From a virus: a stretch of 35,113 nucleotides of DNA. A program made the position numbers and the translations under genes. Shown here one piece after another: positions 15,616 through 24,113 of the stretch (position 1 is its first letter; every line of letters starts with the position of its first letter). The notes beneath the pieces were generated by a model. The model searched no databases and was not told the origin of the DNA. It worked only from the letters and a program-made list of their open reading frames with translations. Location: the IMG/VR virus record IMGVR_UViG_3300005589_000069, positions 1 to 35,113 of that record; one strand, 5' to 3'.

Positions 15616-17120
15616 GTGAGTTAACTATTGGAATAGATATGGGCACATATACCCCTGCCGATAATGGTTATACGATAACGTTAAATGAGCTTGATTTTAC
15701 ATTGAATTTTGAGCAAATTGTTCATATTGAAAATATGACACAGGGTAAGTTGTATTATAAAATAGCAGATAGATTATATTCAAATGCAAAAAATATATCA
15801 TTATCAAATAATGTAATAACCATACATAGTCAGGATAATAAACCAATACAGAAAGATGATGAGATAAAAATAAAGGTAGATGGAATTTCTAACACCCAAT
15901 ATCCAGTATCTATAAATGGTGATAGCTTATATGCTAGTGATATAGATATTGTAAATTCTGACAATGGAAATTTTAGCGGTACCGTTTTAGATTATTTCAC
16001 AAGTTTGAAAAGTGTTAATACTGATTCTACATCAAATAATCCTAAAACTATAAAAATATGGCTTAATAGAACTATTCAAACTCATGCAATAGGTTTTGGA
16101 TGTGATGATTTATCTAAATCGTTTTCTAATATAGTAATTAAAGCTTTAGGCTCTGGTGAGGCTGTGAGATATACAGACGATAGATATCAAAATGATAGTA
16201 CGAAAAGAAATAGTTTTTTATTAGAGTTACCGCCATTGGCATTAAATGGAATATTAATAGAATTTCATACTACCGATGAGGTTTGTTTATCCAATTTAAT
16301 AGTTTTTAAAGCTAATGATATTAATTCAAGGATAAAGGCAGTTAGTAGTTTAACTGGTAATGTAGAAACAGTCACATCTTATAGAAAAGCACTTGATGTT
16401 AATCCAGCTTACGTACATAGAAAAATCGTTAATGAAACATTTCATCAAAACACTGGCATATCATCAAATTTATCTAGTCCAGCATCAGTAGGTGATACTT
16501 CTGTTGTTGTGGTTAGTTCTGTTGGGTTTACGATTGGAAGTGAAATTGTTATTTGTGAGGGCGAAACTAGAGAAATAGGTCTTTTAACAATAACAGGAAT
16601 AGTTAGTAATACTCTAATACTAGATAGACCATTAGCTAACGATTATACTGTAGGGTTAAATGTTTGTGAAGTTATATCTAATATGGCTGTTTTAGGTACA
16701 TTAGCGTCTCCATCTGTGTTTGAAATAAAACCACCATTAAATACAGTTTGGCAAATAACAAGATATTTACCTAATATTGTAGATAACTTAGCAGCAGATG
16801 ATAGTAAATTTGGGGGAACCGCAGCTTTAACTAATGGAGTAGTTTTAAAAGCTACTACCGAAGCTGGTAGGAGTGTGGTTTTTTCAAATTGGAAAACAAA
16901 CGGGGATTTAAAATTAGATATGTATAATGTGGATTATACCGATAAAGCTGGTGGGGGTAATTATGGAGTTAACGGAAGATGGACATTTACATCATCTGAA
17001 GTTGTTGCGGAAATTGACGGAAGCGACCCATTACAAAAATTAGAAATATTAATACAAGATAACTTAACTGCTTTAGTTGATTTTAGAATTAAGGCGCAAG
17101 GACGAGTATTTAGCCCATAG
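15612..17120 (+). CDS. Large beta-rich virion protein (baseplate/upper fibre), 502 aa
   Basis: A Ser/Thr/Asn-rich, strand-forming protein without signal peptide, presumably part of the tail tip or fibre attachment. I place the start at 15612 rather than the upstream in-frame ATG at 15603, because 15612 forms an ATGA overlap with the previous stop. A segment around residues 275-350 (VGDTSVVVVSSVGFTIG and following) looks like an immunoglobulin/FN3-like strand repeat. The family is not recognised. Confidence 0.65.
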   Translation: MSELTIGIDMGTYTPADNGYTITLNELDFTLNFEQIVHIENMTQGKLYYKIADRLYSNAKNISLSNNVITIHSQDNKPIQKDDEIKIKVDGISNTQYPVSINGDSLYASDIDIVNSDNGNFSGTVLDYFTSLKSVNTDSTSNNPKTIKIWLNRTIQTHAIGFGCDDLSKSFSNIVIKALGSGEAVRYTDDRYQNDSTKRNSFLLELPPLALNGILIEFHTTDEVCLSNLIVFKANDINSRIKAVSSLTGNVETVTSYRKALDVNPAYVHRKIVNETFHQNTGISSNLSSPASVGDTSVVVVSSVGFTIGSEIVICEGETREIGLLTITGIVSNTLILDRPLANDYTVGLNVCEVISNMAVLGTLASPSVFEIKPPLNTVWQITRYLPNIVDNLAADDSKFGGTAALTNGVVLKATTEAGRSVVFSNWKTNGDLKLDMYNVDYTDKAGGGNYGVNGRWTFTSSEVVAEIDGSDPLQKLEILIQDNLTALVDFRIKAQGRVFSP

Positions 17121-17124
17121 TATT

Positions 17125-17313
17125 ATGAGATATAAGACAATTTTAAATAGAGTAAATAGATTTATATTAATATATTGGCATAAAATAAGATATGTAAGAT
17201 ATGCTATCTTATTTTTATTATTAATAGCATCATATTATTTTAAATGGAATTATGATTTAATTTTACCATTTTGTTTGATGTGGTTTTTTATGGAATTAAA
17301 AAAACGGAGATAA
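17125..17313 (+). CDS. Small membrane protein, 62 aa
   Basis: The ATG at 17125, after the stop of the preceding gene, gives a 62-residue protein with a basic N-terminus, two hydrophobic segments (YAILFLLLIASYYF and ILPFCLMWFF) and a KKRR end. Two-span proteins this small can act as holins or pinholins, although the endolysin lies about 4 kb away. Confidence 0.55.
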   Translation: MRYKTILNRVNRFILIYWHKIRYVRYAILFLLLIASYYFKWNYDLILPFCLMWFFMELKKRR

Positions 17314-17317
17314 AGAT

Positions 17318-17620
17318 ATGAGTACAGAATTAGAAAGATTATCAGGCAGCCACGGATGTGATACGGTAGGAGTAGAAACATTTAACGCTCCAAGTGGAAA
17401 AGCTATTTATGCTATATGGTGTAGAATAGATGGAGCTACAATAACATCTTATAAAGAATTACAATCATTTGGACTAGAAACAGAAGCTGAGGTATCTGTA
17501 AGTACAGGAACTAAAATAAGCACACCTATGGTGCTTGGTGAATTATGGACTTTTGATAAACCTTTAAGTCAAGTTGTTTGTTCTGTTGAGGGATTAACTG
17601 TATATTATGTTTCAAGATGA
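17318..17620 (+). CDS. Small structural protein, 100 aa
   Basis: A 100-residue Ser/Thr/Gly-rich protein with strand character. A GGAG stretch precedes the ATG. It overlaps the next gene by 4 bases. Such small proteins between baseplate and fibre genes are usually capsid or tail decorations. No motif identifies it. Confidence 0.55.
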   Translation: MSTELERLSGSHGCDTVGVETFNAPSGKAIYAIWCRIDGATITSYKELQSFGLETEAEVSVSTGTKISTPMVLGELWTFDKPLSQVVCSVEGLTVYYVSR

Positions 17621-18423
17621 TAATAACACCATTAAATACAATTTTAAGAGGGGCGGCACAAGCTGGATTTACAGAAGAATATCAAGCTGTTTTAGATGCT
17701 TGGACTATTAAGCCAGATGCATCAGTAAAGAATGCTCAAAATACTATGGTTAAAACTTTAGTTGATAATGGCATTTGGAGTAAATTAGATTTATTATACA
17801 TTTACGCAGGGCACACGAATGATAATGGGGAAAGTTTAATTAATTGGATAAATCCTGCAACTTTTCAAGCTACATTGTATAACAGTCCGGCTTTCGTGTC
17901 ACTTGAAGGATTTACGGGGAATGGAACAAGTGCTAAGATAGGGCATAATTGGATTCCTAATACTGACGGAGTTAATTATCAACAAGACTCAGCTTCTCTT
18001 TTTGTATACTCCAGAACAAACAATACAGAAAATGTTTATGATGTTTCTGCGTGGGGTGCGCCTTATTCATTAATGAGATTAAGAACTACTGGAGATCAGA
18101 CTGTCATGTATTTAAATCAAAATGGTTCAACAACAACAGCAGGACAAACAAATTCTTCAGGTTTTTATGTATCTACAAGAAATGACGGGGTTACATTAAA
18201 AGTTTATCGAAATTCTATAGAAATAGATTCAGAAGCAGACGCATCGACTGGAATGTCTGCAAATGAATTATTTTCATTAGGTGATAGTTCGCATGGAACT
18301 TGGAGCACAAAGCAGTTGAGTTGTTTGGGAGCAGGAGCAGGGTTATCCCCTGCTGAAGTTACAATACTAACAAATGCAATAGAAGCATATATGGACTCTA
18401 ATGGTAAGGGGGTTTTTTTTTAA
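17617..18423 (+). CDS. Fibre/tail LamG-like structural protein, 268 aa (frameshift possible)
   Basis: The N-terminal part (TEEYQAVLDAWTIKPDASV, then LVDNGIWSKLDLLYIYAG at about residues 48-66) and the concanavalin-like beta region that follows resemble phage fibre proteins found across Bacteroidota. The gene ends in a T9 tract (18413-18421) so that the zero frame meets TAA just after GVFF. A -1 shift there continues as LTNWDDNLTWNDNEKII, adding 17 residues to a stop at 18471-18473, inside the next gene. Either a programmed slip or a sequencing error is possible. Confidence 0.7.
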   Translation: MIITPLNTILRGAAQAGFTEEYQAVLDAWTIKPDASVKNAQNTMVKTLVDNGIWSKLDLLYIYAGHTNDNGESLINWINPATFQATLYNSPAFVSLEGFTGNGTSAKIGHNWIPNTDGVNYQQDSASLFVYSRTNNTENVYDVSAWGAPYSLMRLRTTGDQTVMYLNQNGSTTTAGQTNSSGFYVSTRNDGVTLKVYRNSIEIDSEADASTGMSANELFSLGDSSHGTWSTKQLSCLGAGAGLSPAEVTILTNAIEAYMDSNGKGVFF

Positions 18424-18456
18424 CTAATTGGGATGATAATTTAACTTGGAATGACA

Positions 18457-20325
18457 ATGAAAAAATTATATAAAATACTATTAATTAGCTTGTTACTTTT
18501 AAATAGTATATTTTCACATTCGCAAAATGTTGAAAAAGTACAAAATGGAGAATCTATGGTTTTGGTAAGACAGAAAATCAACACGATTATATCTAAAACA
18601 AACACCACAGACACATTGACTAAAAATTACGTTTTTGGGGATGACTCATTTATAACAAGCGAAACAGATCATTCTTTTAATTTTGGAAAAAATAATAAAT
18701 TATATGGTGATAAATCTGTAATTATTGGTAATAATAATCAATCTGGTGGTTTTTTTGTAGGATTAAGAGGGAATGGTGATTCCATTAAATTAGATGGTGC
18801 TTACGGAACTATGCTTAATAATAACGGTCGGTTATATAGGGGATATGGTATTACATTAGGCAGTCAGTCAATAGTAGATGGATATATGAGTGTGTCTGCT
18901 GGGACTAATACAATTTGCTCATCCAACGATGCTCATAGTGAAGGTAATGAAACTGTAGCTGGTAGGAGGTTATATTTTGAGGTAGAAATTACGGCAGGAA
19001 ATGACGGTGAGGATTATTATGATATAGATGGAAGTGGAGTGTCACCATTTACGGCATTAGGTGACCAATCAGGTCAGTTTTTTGCTTCGGTAGATAGTGG
19101 TGCATATAATTGGGAATCAAAAGTATTTTGGGATTATCCCTACTTTTTTATAAATACAGATAATAATGGCTTACTTCAGGTGCAATGTACGGGCGTTAAT
19201 TACAATGCTGAAACAAACAAAACAAGGGTTTATTATGAAGGTAATTATCCTGATATAACATGGATTACATCATGTAGATTTAATTCAACAGGGACAGGAA
19301 TTCATTCTGAAGGTAAATTTACAAGTGCATCAAACGGTGAAGGATCGCACGCAGAAGGAATGTTTAGTAGAGCGTGGGGAGGTGTTGGAACACATGCAGA
19401 GGGGTATTATTCATCAGCTACTGGGGCTACTTCTCATGCACAAAATTATGCAACATTAGCAAGTGGTTATTATAGTCATGCACAAAATTATTTTACTACT
19501 GCATCTGGTATATCTTCAACGGCTATGGGAGAAAACACAATAGCAGAGGGTAGGGGATCACTAGCATTGGGCTTAGAATCAAAGACTAATGATAATTATG
19601 AAGTTGCTTTCGCAAGTGGAAAATTCACTAATATTGGTGATGCACAAGGAATAAAATATGTTGTAAAAGGAATCACAACATCTGTTGGACCTAATGTTTC
19701 TATATTAAAAAAAATACGTGAACATACTGCATACACTGGGTTAACAATAGTTACTGGTGTTCAAACAACAAACACATTTGGAAGAATAGGAGAAGCTGGT
19801 AGTTGGACAATTAAATGGGGATTTTCTATCGATGATAAATATGTAATTGATTCTGTTAATATAACAGATGATAAAATATATTATACAGGTGATTCTTTAG
19901 AAGTAAATGATGTGTTGTGTTATGCTTCTTATACAGATTCATTAGAGAATACAAATGGAACTCCAATAGGGGGTTTATCTTCATCCTTTAAATTATATGT
20001 TCACACAAGCGGTAAAGATGGAGATGGGTTATATGTAAAAATAAAATTAACGGCAGGTGGTTCAGTGCGAGATTTAACAGATGCCCAAGAGTCTTTTTAT
20101 CATACAATGCATAGATATTATATACATGAGCCAACAACCGAGCTAATAAATTGGAGTTTTACTAATGATGGTGACGATGTAGGCAATGGAACAACAACAG
20201 GCATAAGACCAACGATGTATAGTAGAGTTACATATGATGAAATGAGATTTTACTTATATGGTTTAGCTGATAGAAGTATAAGGTGGGTAATGAATTCAGA
20301 TGTAACAATGGTAGGAACAGAATAA
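18457..20325 (+). CDS. Tail fibre/adhesin with YadA-like head repeats and Sec signal, 622 aa
   Basis: The N-terminus MKKLYKILLISLLLLNSIFSHSQ is a Sec signal with probable cleavage before Gln. I take the ATG at 18457 rather than 18451, since the signal peptide then starts properly. Residues about 280-375 carry the left-handed beta-roll repeats of trimeric autotransporter head domains (GEGSHAEG, GVGTHAEG, GATSHAQN, GYYSHAQN, GISSTAMG). The C-terminal 250 residues are a different beta-rich domain. The protein probably binds the host surface. A signal peptide on a phage fibre is unusual. Confidence 0.75.
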   Translation: MKKLYKILLISLLLLNSIFSHSQNVEKVQNGESMVLVRQKINTIISKTNTTDTLTKNYVFGDDSFITSETDHSFNFGKNNKLYGDKSVIIGNNNQSGGFFVGLRGNGDSIKLDGAYGTMLNNNGRLYRGYGITLGSQSIVDGYMSVSAGTNTICSSNDAHSEGNETVAGRRLYFEVEITAGNDGEDYYDIDGSGVSPFTALGDQSGQFFASVDSGAYNWESKVFWDYPYFFINTDNNGLLQVQCTGVNYNAETNKTRVYYEGNYPDITWITSCRFNSTGTGIHSEGKFTSASNGEGSHAEGMFSRAWGGVGTHAEGYYSSATGATSHAQNYATLASGYYSHAQNYFTTASGISSTAMGENTIAEGRGSLALGLESKTNDNYEVAFASGKFTNIGDAQGIKYVVKGITTSVGPNVSILKKIREHTAYTGLTIVTGVQTTNTFGRIGEAGSWTIKWGFSIDDKYVIDSVNITDDKIYYTGDSLEVNDVLCYASYTDSLENTNGTPIGGLSSSFKLYVHTSGKDGDGLYVKIKLTAGGSVRDLTDAQESFYHTMHRYYIHEPTTELINWSFTNDGDDVGNGTTTGIRPTMYSRVTYDEMRFYLYGLADRSIRWVMNSDVTMVGTE

Positions 20326-20336
20326 ATAATATAACT

Positions 20337-20432
20337 ATGAAAGACTTAGAATTAATTTTTAGAGTACCAGACGAAGACCCGCCACCTCCACCGCCAGATG
20401 ATGATGATGATGTACAAGCGCCACCTGAATAA
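20337..20432 (+). CDS. Tiny acidic proline-rich protein, 31 aa
   Basis: The reading frame translates as MKDLELIFRVPDEDPPPPPPDDDDDVQAPPE. The run of six Pro and five Asp is striking. Its GATGATGATGATGATG run is read in the next frame as a run of Met codons where the following gene may start. Tiny proteins ending in such runs are seen before lysis genes in Bacteroidota phages (from memory). The function is unknown. Confidence 0.5.
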   Translation: MKDLELIFRVPDEDPPPPPPDDDDDVQAPPE

Positions 20433-20790
20433 TAAGAAATTTAATATTCTGATAACATTATTATTTATTTTGGGTCTTTATCATTTAATAATGTTTGGAA
20501 TTAAAATAAATGCATTTGGATTAAGTGACGAATGCGTTAAAACAATAACACCGATAATGTATAGGTTTTATCATTTAAGCTATAATTTATTGGTAATAAT
20601 TGGAATAGTATTAAATTGGAATAAAAATGTATATAAAATTTTATGGTATTTTGGATTTAAGATACTTTATAATTTATTATTATTTATCCCAATCATAAAA
20701 GATAAATTACATTCAAGTTTTATTGATGGTGTTTCTTTTGGTATTTTGATAATAATAACATTAATATTAATATTTGATGAAAATAGGTAG
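20410..20790 (+). CDS. Multi-span membrane protein, about 126 aa
   Basis: A hydrophobic protein with about three or four transmembrane segments (FNILITLLFILGLYHLIM, LSYNLLVIIGIVL, NLLLFIPII, FGILIIITLILIF). It starts somewhere in a run of five ATG codons (20398-20412). I prefer the last, giving MYKRHLNNKK. It lies ahead of the lysis genes and may act with the holin. Four membrane spans is more than typical holins. Confidence 0.55.
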   Translation: MYKRHLNNKKFNILITLLFILGLYHLIMFGIKINAFGLSDECVKTITPIMYRFYHLSYNLLVIIGIVLNWNKNVYKILWYFGFKILYNLLLFIPIIKDKLHSSFIDGVSFGILIIITLILIFDENR

Positions 20791-21025
20791 AAAGGTCGCA
20801 GATTTTCTATTACATACGTTTTATATAATGTTCTTAGTATTATTATCGCTGTTTATATTTTGGAAAGTTTACGCAGAGGAATATATTAAAATATACATAG
20901 AAACACATATTCATGATACATATGGTCAATATATAATAAGAACATATAAAGATTGTGAATTAATAAAAAATTATGATTTACCTGTAAAAGATGACAACGG
21001 AGAAAGTAGAGAAATTGGAAATTGA
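20777..21025 (+). CDS. Single-span membrane protein, 82 aa
   Basis: Short N-terminal basic stretch MKIGRK, a long hydrophobic span (about residues 12-32), then a hydrophilic C-terminus ending in an Asp/Glu-rich tail. It has 14 bases of overlap with the upstream gene and 35 with the downstream one, typical of phage lysis clusters. I start at ATG 20777 rather than the in-frame TTG at 20774. Confidence 0.55.
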   Translation: MKIGRKVADFLLHTFYIMFLVLLSLFIFWKVYAEEYIKIYIETHIHDTYGQYIIRTYKDCELIKNYDLPVKDDNGESREIGN

Positions 21026-21305
21026 TGTAGCTGTTATTAAAACAAACATCGAATCATTAAAGGACGACACTAAATCGGTAAAAAACTTATTGAAGTGGTT
21101 TATTGTTTTATCATTAACAATACTAGCATTGGTTAGCGCTAATATATGGTCATCTTCTGGTAGTAGAAAAGTTCAGGAATTACATAATAAAAATATGCAA
21201 GAGATATTAATTCACAATTCAACAGTTATAGGAGATATGGCTAAGCAGGGAATTGAACACGGATGGTATAAACCATCAAAGGAAGCTTATCGGAATGCTA
21301 AATAA
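20991..21305 (+). CDS. Holin-like protein (XhlA-like layout), 104 aa
   Basis: A coiled-coil N-terminus (VEKLEIDVAVIKTNIESL with heptad pattern) followed by one transmembrane segment (FIVLSLTILALVSANIWSS, about residues 37-55) and a hydrophilic tail. This layout is the one of XhlA/holin partner proteins, which assist release of a phage endolysin. The endolysin gene starts 21 bases after its stop codon. Confidence 0.6.
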   Translation: MTTEKVEKLEIDVAVIKTNIESLKDDTKSVKNLLKWFIVLSLTILALVSANIWSSSGSRKVQELHNKNMQEILIHNSTVIGDMAKQGIEHGWYKPSKEAYRNAK

Positions 21306-21326
21306 TTGAAATAAAAGACTAAAATT

Positions 21327-21701
21327 ATGACACTATCAGACAAACAAGATGTATTCTTAGGTAATCAAGCAACATTAATTGATTATATCAGAAACGTACT
21401 TAAACTAAAAGTAACTGCGACATGGTTAGGTCGGGATAAAGCTAAACAGGCTGAGCTTGTTAGAAAAGGATTATCGAAAACAATGAAATCAAACCATTTA
21501 ACTAATACGGCTATTGATTTAAATATTTTTATGAATGGTAGAATTCTTAACCATTATAAAAAAGATGATCTAACAAAAGACGAATGGATAACATTAACTA
21601 AAATCGGTATGTTTTGGGAAAATCTTGATAAAATTAATCGTTGGGGTGGTTTCTTTGAATCTTTTTACGATCCCGGACACTTTGAAATGAATGTAAATTA
21701 A
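21327..21701 (+). CDS. Endolysin: M15 family peptidase, 124 aa
   Basis: A compact peptidase with the zinc ligands of the M15 (VanY/L-alanyl-D-glutamate or D-Ala-D-Ala) class: H57 and D64 in SNHLTNTAIDLN, then H118 in DPGHFE, with E120 possibly the catalytic base. It would cut peptide cross-bridges in the host cell wall. The lack of a signal peptide implies that a holin exports it, and holin-like genes flank it. Confidence 0.85.
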   Translation: MTLSDKQDVFLGNQATLIDYIRNVLKLKVTATWLGRDKAKQAELVRKGLSKTMKSNHLTNTAIDLNIFMNGRILNHYKKDDLTKDEWITLTKIGMFWENLDKINRWGGFFESFYDPGHFEMNVN

Positions 21702-21712
21702 AAACGGATATT

Positions 21713-21895
21713 ATGAAATTTAAAATTGTAATGACTTGGTCAAAAATAATGGCTTTAATTCTTTCCCTACTTGCTTTTTATATTGACATTAAGAATAACT
21801 TAGGCGGAACTGTGTTTATGTTCTCAATGCCTTTTGTAGTTTTTTTAATTACCGGCAAACAGTTTATTGATAAAAATAAACCAATTAAGCCATGA
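21713..21895 (+). CDS. Small two-span membrane protein, 60 aa
   Basis: Two hydrophobic segments (WSKIMALILSLLAFYID and FMFSMPFVVFLITG) and a Lys-rich end. Directly downstream of the endolysin and overlapping the spanin-like gene by 4 bases, it is a plausible holin. No family match is claimed. Confidence 0.6.
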   Translation: MKFKIVMTWSKIMALILSLLAFYIDIKNNLGGTVFMFSMPFVVFLITGKQFIDKNKPIKP

Positions 21896-22572
21896 AAATT
21901 CTAAGCTGGATATTAAAAGCATTTGATTTTATAAAAGGATATATAGAACTAATAAAAACGGTTTTAATTATTATTGCTTTTGTAAGTTCATTTGCTGGAA
22001 TTAAAAGTTGCATTAATCAAAAGAATGATAAAGATAATGTTGTAAATATCATTACAAGCGAATTAAAGCAAGTAAAAACCGAGTCAGGTAAAAAAGCAAC
22101 ACAAGCTGAAAACTGGGAATTTAAATACAAAGCACTTAAAAAAGTAACAGGTGAAATTTCGCAAGAAAACAGCGATTTAAAGAACGAATTAATTGAAGCA
22201 CGCAACACTATCAAAGATTATGGAATTCGTGAAAAAGATGTACAAAACTACATAAAAAACGAACTTGTAAGCAAGGATTCAATCAGAACAAAAGTTATAT
22301 TTTTAGATGGTGATAATATTGAGATAAAACCAATAAGAAAAGATCATATTAAAATAGACTTTGTTCAAGATAGTAATTTCTTAGATGTTATTTACGAATA
22401 TAATGCAAGTGTTCATACGATAATTAGTCGTTACCCTGAATTAAAAAACAATGGTAAAAAGCATTTCCCAAATTGGGGTTTTTTATTCGGTTGGGATTAT
22501 CATACAACATCAACAATAAACGATCCAAATGCTAGTATAGTTAATTTAGTTGAAATAACATTTGATAAATAA
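21892..22572 (+). CDS. Rz/spanin-like protein, 226 aa
   Basis: An N-terminal membrane anchor (about residues 23-43, hydrophobic VLIIIAFVSSFAGI), then a long coiled coil (about 45-125) rich in Lys/Glu/Asn, then a globular C-terminal region. The plan of an inner-membrane spanin is anchor plus coiled coil, and the protein is encoded just after the holin/endolysin set. The globular C-terminus is larger than in lambda Rz, so it may be a separate phage family. Confidence 0.55.
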   Translation: MKILSWILKAFDFIKGYIELIKTVLIIIAFVSSFAGIKSCINQKNDKDNVVNIITSELKQVKTESGKKATQAENWEFKYKALKKVTGEISQENSDLKNELIEARNTIKDYGIREKDVQNYIKNELVSKDSIRTKVIFLDGDNIEIKPIRKDHIKIDFVQDSNFLDVIYEYNASVHTIISRYPELKNNGKKHFPNWGFLFGWDYHTTSTINDPNASIVNLVEITFDK

Positions 22573-22661
22573 ATTGGGTTTCCCTTTTTTATTTAAAATA
22601 TTATTCCGATATTTGTACTTTCATGATTAATTTTTTGGGTTCATAATTGTAATTTTTCCTT

Positions 22662-22688
22662 AGCGCATCTTTCCGGGTGCGCTTTTTT
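22662..22688 (+). terminator. Intrinsic terminator after the lysis module
   Basis: AGCGCATC (22662-22669) pairs with GGTGCGCT (22676-22683) with one U-G pair and a 6-base loop, followed by a run of T. It marks the end of the late transcription unit. The early promoter lies about 45 bases further on. Confidence 0.7.
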
Positions 22689-22730
22689 CGTATCTTTTTT
22701 AAAAATAAATTAATTATTTTATCATAAAAG

Positions 22731-22761
22731 TTTGTTTATATGAAAAATTAGTTTACATTTG
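22731..22761 (+). promoter_or_regulatory. Early promoter (TTTG-N19-TACATTTG)
   Basis: TTTG at 22731-22734, 19 bases, then TACATTTG at 22754-22761. The match to the Bacteroidota consensus is complete. The first early gene begins at 22793. Confidence 0.75.
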
Positions 22762-22792
22762 TATAAGAAATTAATCATTAAAACTTTGCATT

Positions 22793-23035
22793 ATGAAAAC
22801 TTCAGAATTAAAAAAAGTATTAGAAACTTTAATCGAAAAACACGGAGATCAAGAAATTAGAATTGATGTTAGAGATTATTTCTCTAAGTATGGTTCTTAT
22901 GCTACTATTGATGTAGATACAACTGGACATATTTGGCATGGAATTTTTTGCCCTACTGAAAATGAAGTTAGATTAGATGTTCACTTAGAAGATAATATTG
23001 ATGGCAAGCATCCAAAGATAACATTTAGATCATAA
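22793..23035 (+). CDS. Early hypothetical protein, 80 aa
   Basis: The first gene after the early promoter at 22731-22761. It has a helical N-terminus (SELKKVLETLIEKHG) followed by short strands. The first early gene of a phage often encodes a host takeover factor, so it is a candidate of that kind, but no known family is recognised. Two hairpins follow it. Confidence 0.6.
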   Translation: MKTSELKKVLETLIEKHGDQEIRIDVRDYFSKYGSYATIDVDTTGHIWHGIFCPTENEVRLDVHLEDNIDGKHPKITFRS

Positions 23036-23044
23036 TCTCGCAGT

Positions 23045-23096
23045 TCCCGCAAAAGTCTGCGGGATTACTCACGCCTCCGATAAAAAGGGGGCTTTT
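23045..23096 (+). terminator. Two tandem hairpins between early genes
   Basis: TCCCGCA (23045-23051) pairs with TGCGGGA (23058-23064). GCCTCC (23073-23078) pairs with GGGGGC (23087-23092) and is followed by TTTT. The second could terminate or attenuate transcription between two early genes. Together they may form a regulatory leader for the gene at 23121. Confidence 0.45.
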
Positions 23097-23120
23097 GTGG
23101 TATAACCAAAACAATTAATT

Positions 23121-23330
23121 ATGAAAACAATAACAGTATCAATATTCATGAATAATACCATCGTAAAGAAAGACTTTAGATTAAAAGTTTTAAGCGATGA
23201 TGAGATTGAATATAGAATAGAGAAATTCATTGAGCTTGTAAAGACTGAGATTATATCAGGAGAAAACGAATATGTACAGGCTAATGATTTAATGGTAGAG
23301 ATTAGTAAATTCACTTATAAAATTAGTTAA
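23121..23330 (+). CDS. Hypothetical protein, 69 aa
   Basis: A small protein with N-terminal strands (KTITVSIFMNNTIVKKDFRL) and a following acidic helix. No motif is known to me. It follows the double hairpin at 23045-23096 and precedes a gene at a 1-base gap. Confidence 0.55.
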   Translation: MKTITVSIFMNNTIVKKDFRLKVLSDDEIEYRIEKFIELVKTEIISGENEYVQANDLMVEISKFTYKIS

Positions 23331-23331
23331 T

Positions 23332-23739
23332 ATGGAAGATCAATTAATAACATTCGAAACTGCTAAGTTAGCAAAAGAAAAAGGATTTGATTGGAAAGTG
23401 ACACATCATTATAGAAATGGATTAAATTACGATAAAGAACTTTTTAATGGTGGTAATCCGTATAATATGAATTGTTCTGAAGAACAAAAGCTATGGAGTG
23501 TGATGTTATATTCTGCTCCAACTCAAAGCCTACTTCAAAAGTGGCTAAGAGAAAAAAAAATACTAATTGAGGTTAGGCCTGTAGATGATTGGGATTGTTG
23601 GAATTATCAAATCGCAGGTGAAGATTTCTTATCTCCTTTACGTGTATTATTAAAAAGAATATCAGAATATCCTACATACGAAGAAGCCTTAGAAGAAGGA
23701 TTAAAAGATGGATTAAGATTAATTAATAATATAAAATAA
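23332..23739 (+). CDS. Hypothetical early phage protein, 135 aa
   Basis: The sequence shows a TQSLLQKWLREKKILIEVRP segment and an ending EALEEGLKDGLRLI. I recall similar arrangements (TQ..A..WLRE... and EEA.E.AL) from small proteins widespread in Bacteroidota phages, but no function is known for them. It shares a one-base stop/start overlap with the regulator gene that follows. Confidence 0.55.
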   Translation: MEDQLITFETAKLAKEKGFDWKVTHHYRNGLNYDKELFNGGNPYNMNCSEEQKLWSVMLYSAPTQSLLQKWLREKKILIEVRPVDDWDCWNYQIAGEDFLSPLRVLLKRISEYPTYEEALEEGLKDGLRLINNIK

Positions 23740-24113
23740 TGAACGACTTCAGAATAAAAGAAGCTGAGAAACACAGCAAAGAAAAAGGACTAAAACTAAA
23801 AAGAAGCGAATTAACCAAACTTCTTAAACCACATAGTTCAGAAGATTCAAAAAGGCATTTAAGCTCTAATCTTTTTGGTGATAGGATAAAGTTTATTCAC
23901 AGGTCTTGGATAGCAAAAATATGCACCTTTTATGGCGTTGACGCAAACTTTCTATTCAACATTAAGCCGATGAACTCAACTAGCTCAAATAAGGTTAAAA
24001 TAGCCTTAGAAATCGATTGTGATAATCGTATGGATTCGATAATTGAAGCTGAAGAAATACGTATAAAAATCGAGCGTGAATTTGATATTAAAACTAAACT
24101 TATTATATCATGA
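23739..24113 (+). CDS. Helix-turn-helix regulator-like protein, 124 aa
   Basis: Residues about 10-72 (KHSKEKGLKLKRSELTKLL and RSWIAKICTFYGVDANFLFN) resemble the repressor-type HTH proteins of Bacteroidota phages, in which the domain ends in GVD.NFLF. The C-terminal half (about 80-124) is a separate small domain with strands. It may repress early transcription, possibly at nearby promoters. A dimerisation role of the C-terminal part is an inference. Confidence 0.6.
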   Translation: MNDFRIKEAEKHSKEKGLKLKRSELTKLLKPHSSEDSKRHLSSNLFGDRIKFIHRSWIAKICTFYGVDANFLFNIKPMNSTSSNKVKIALEIDCDNRMDSIIEAEEIRIKIEREFDIKTKLIIS

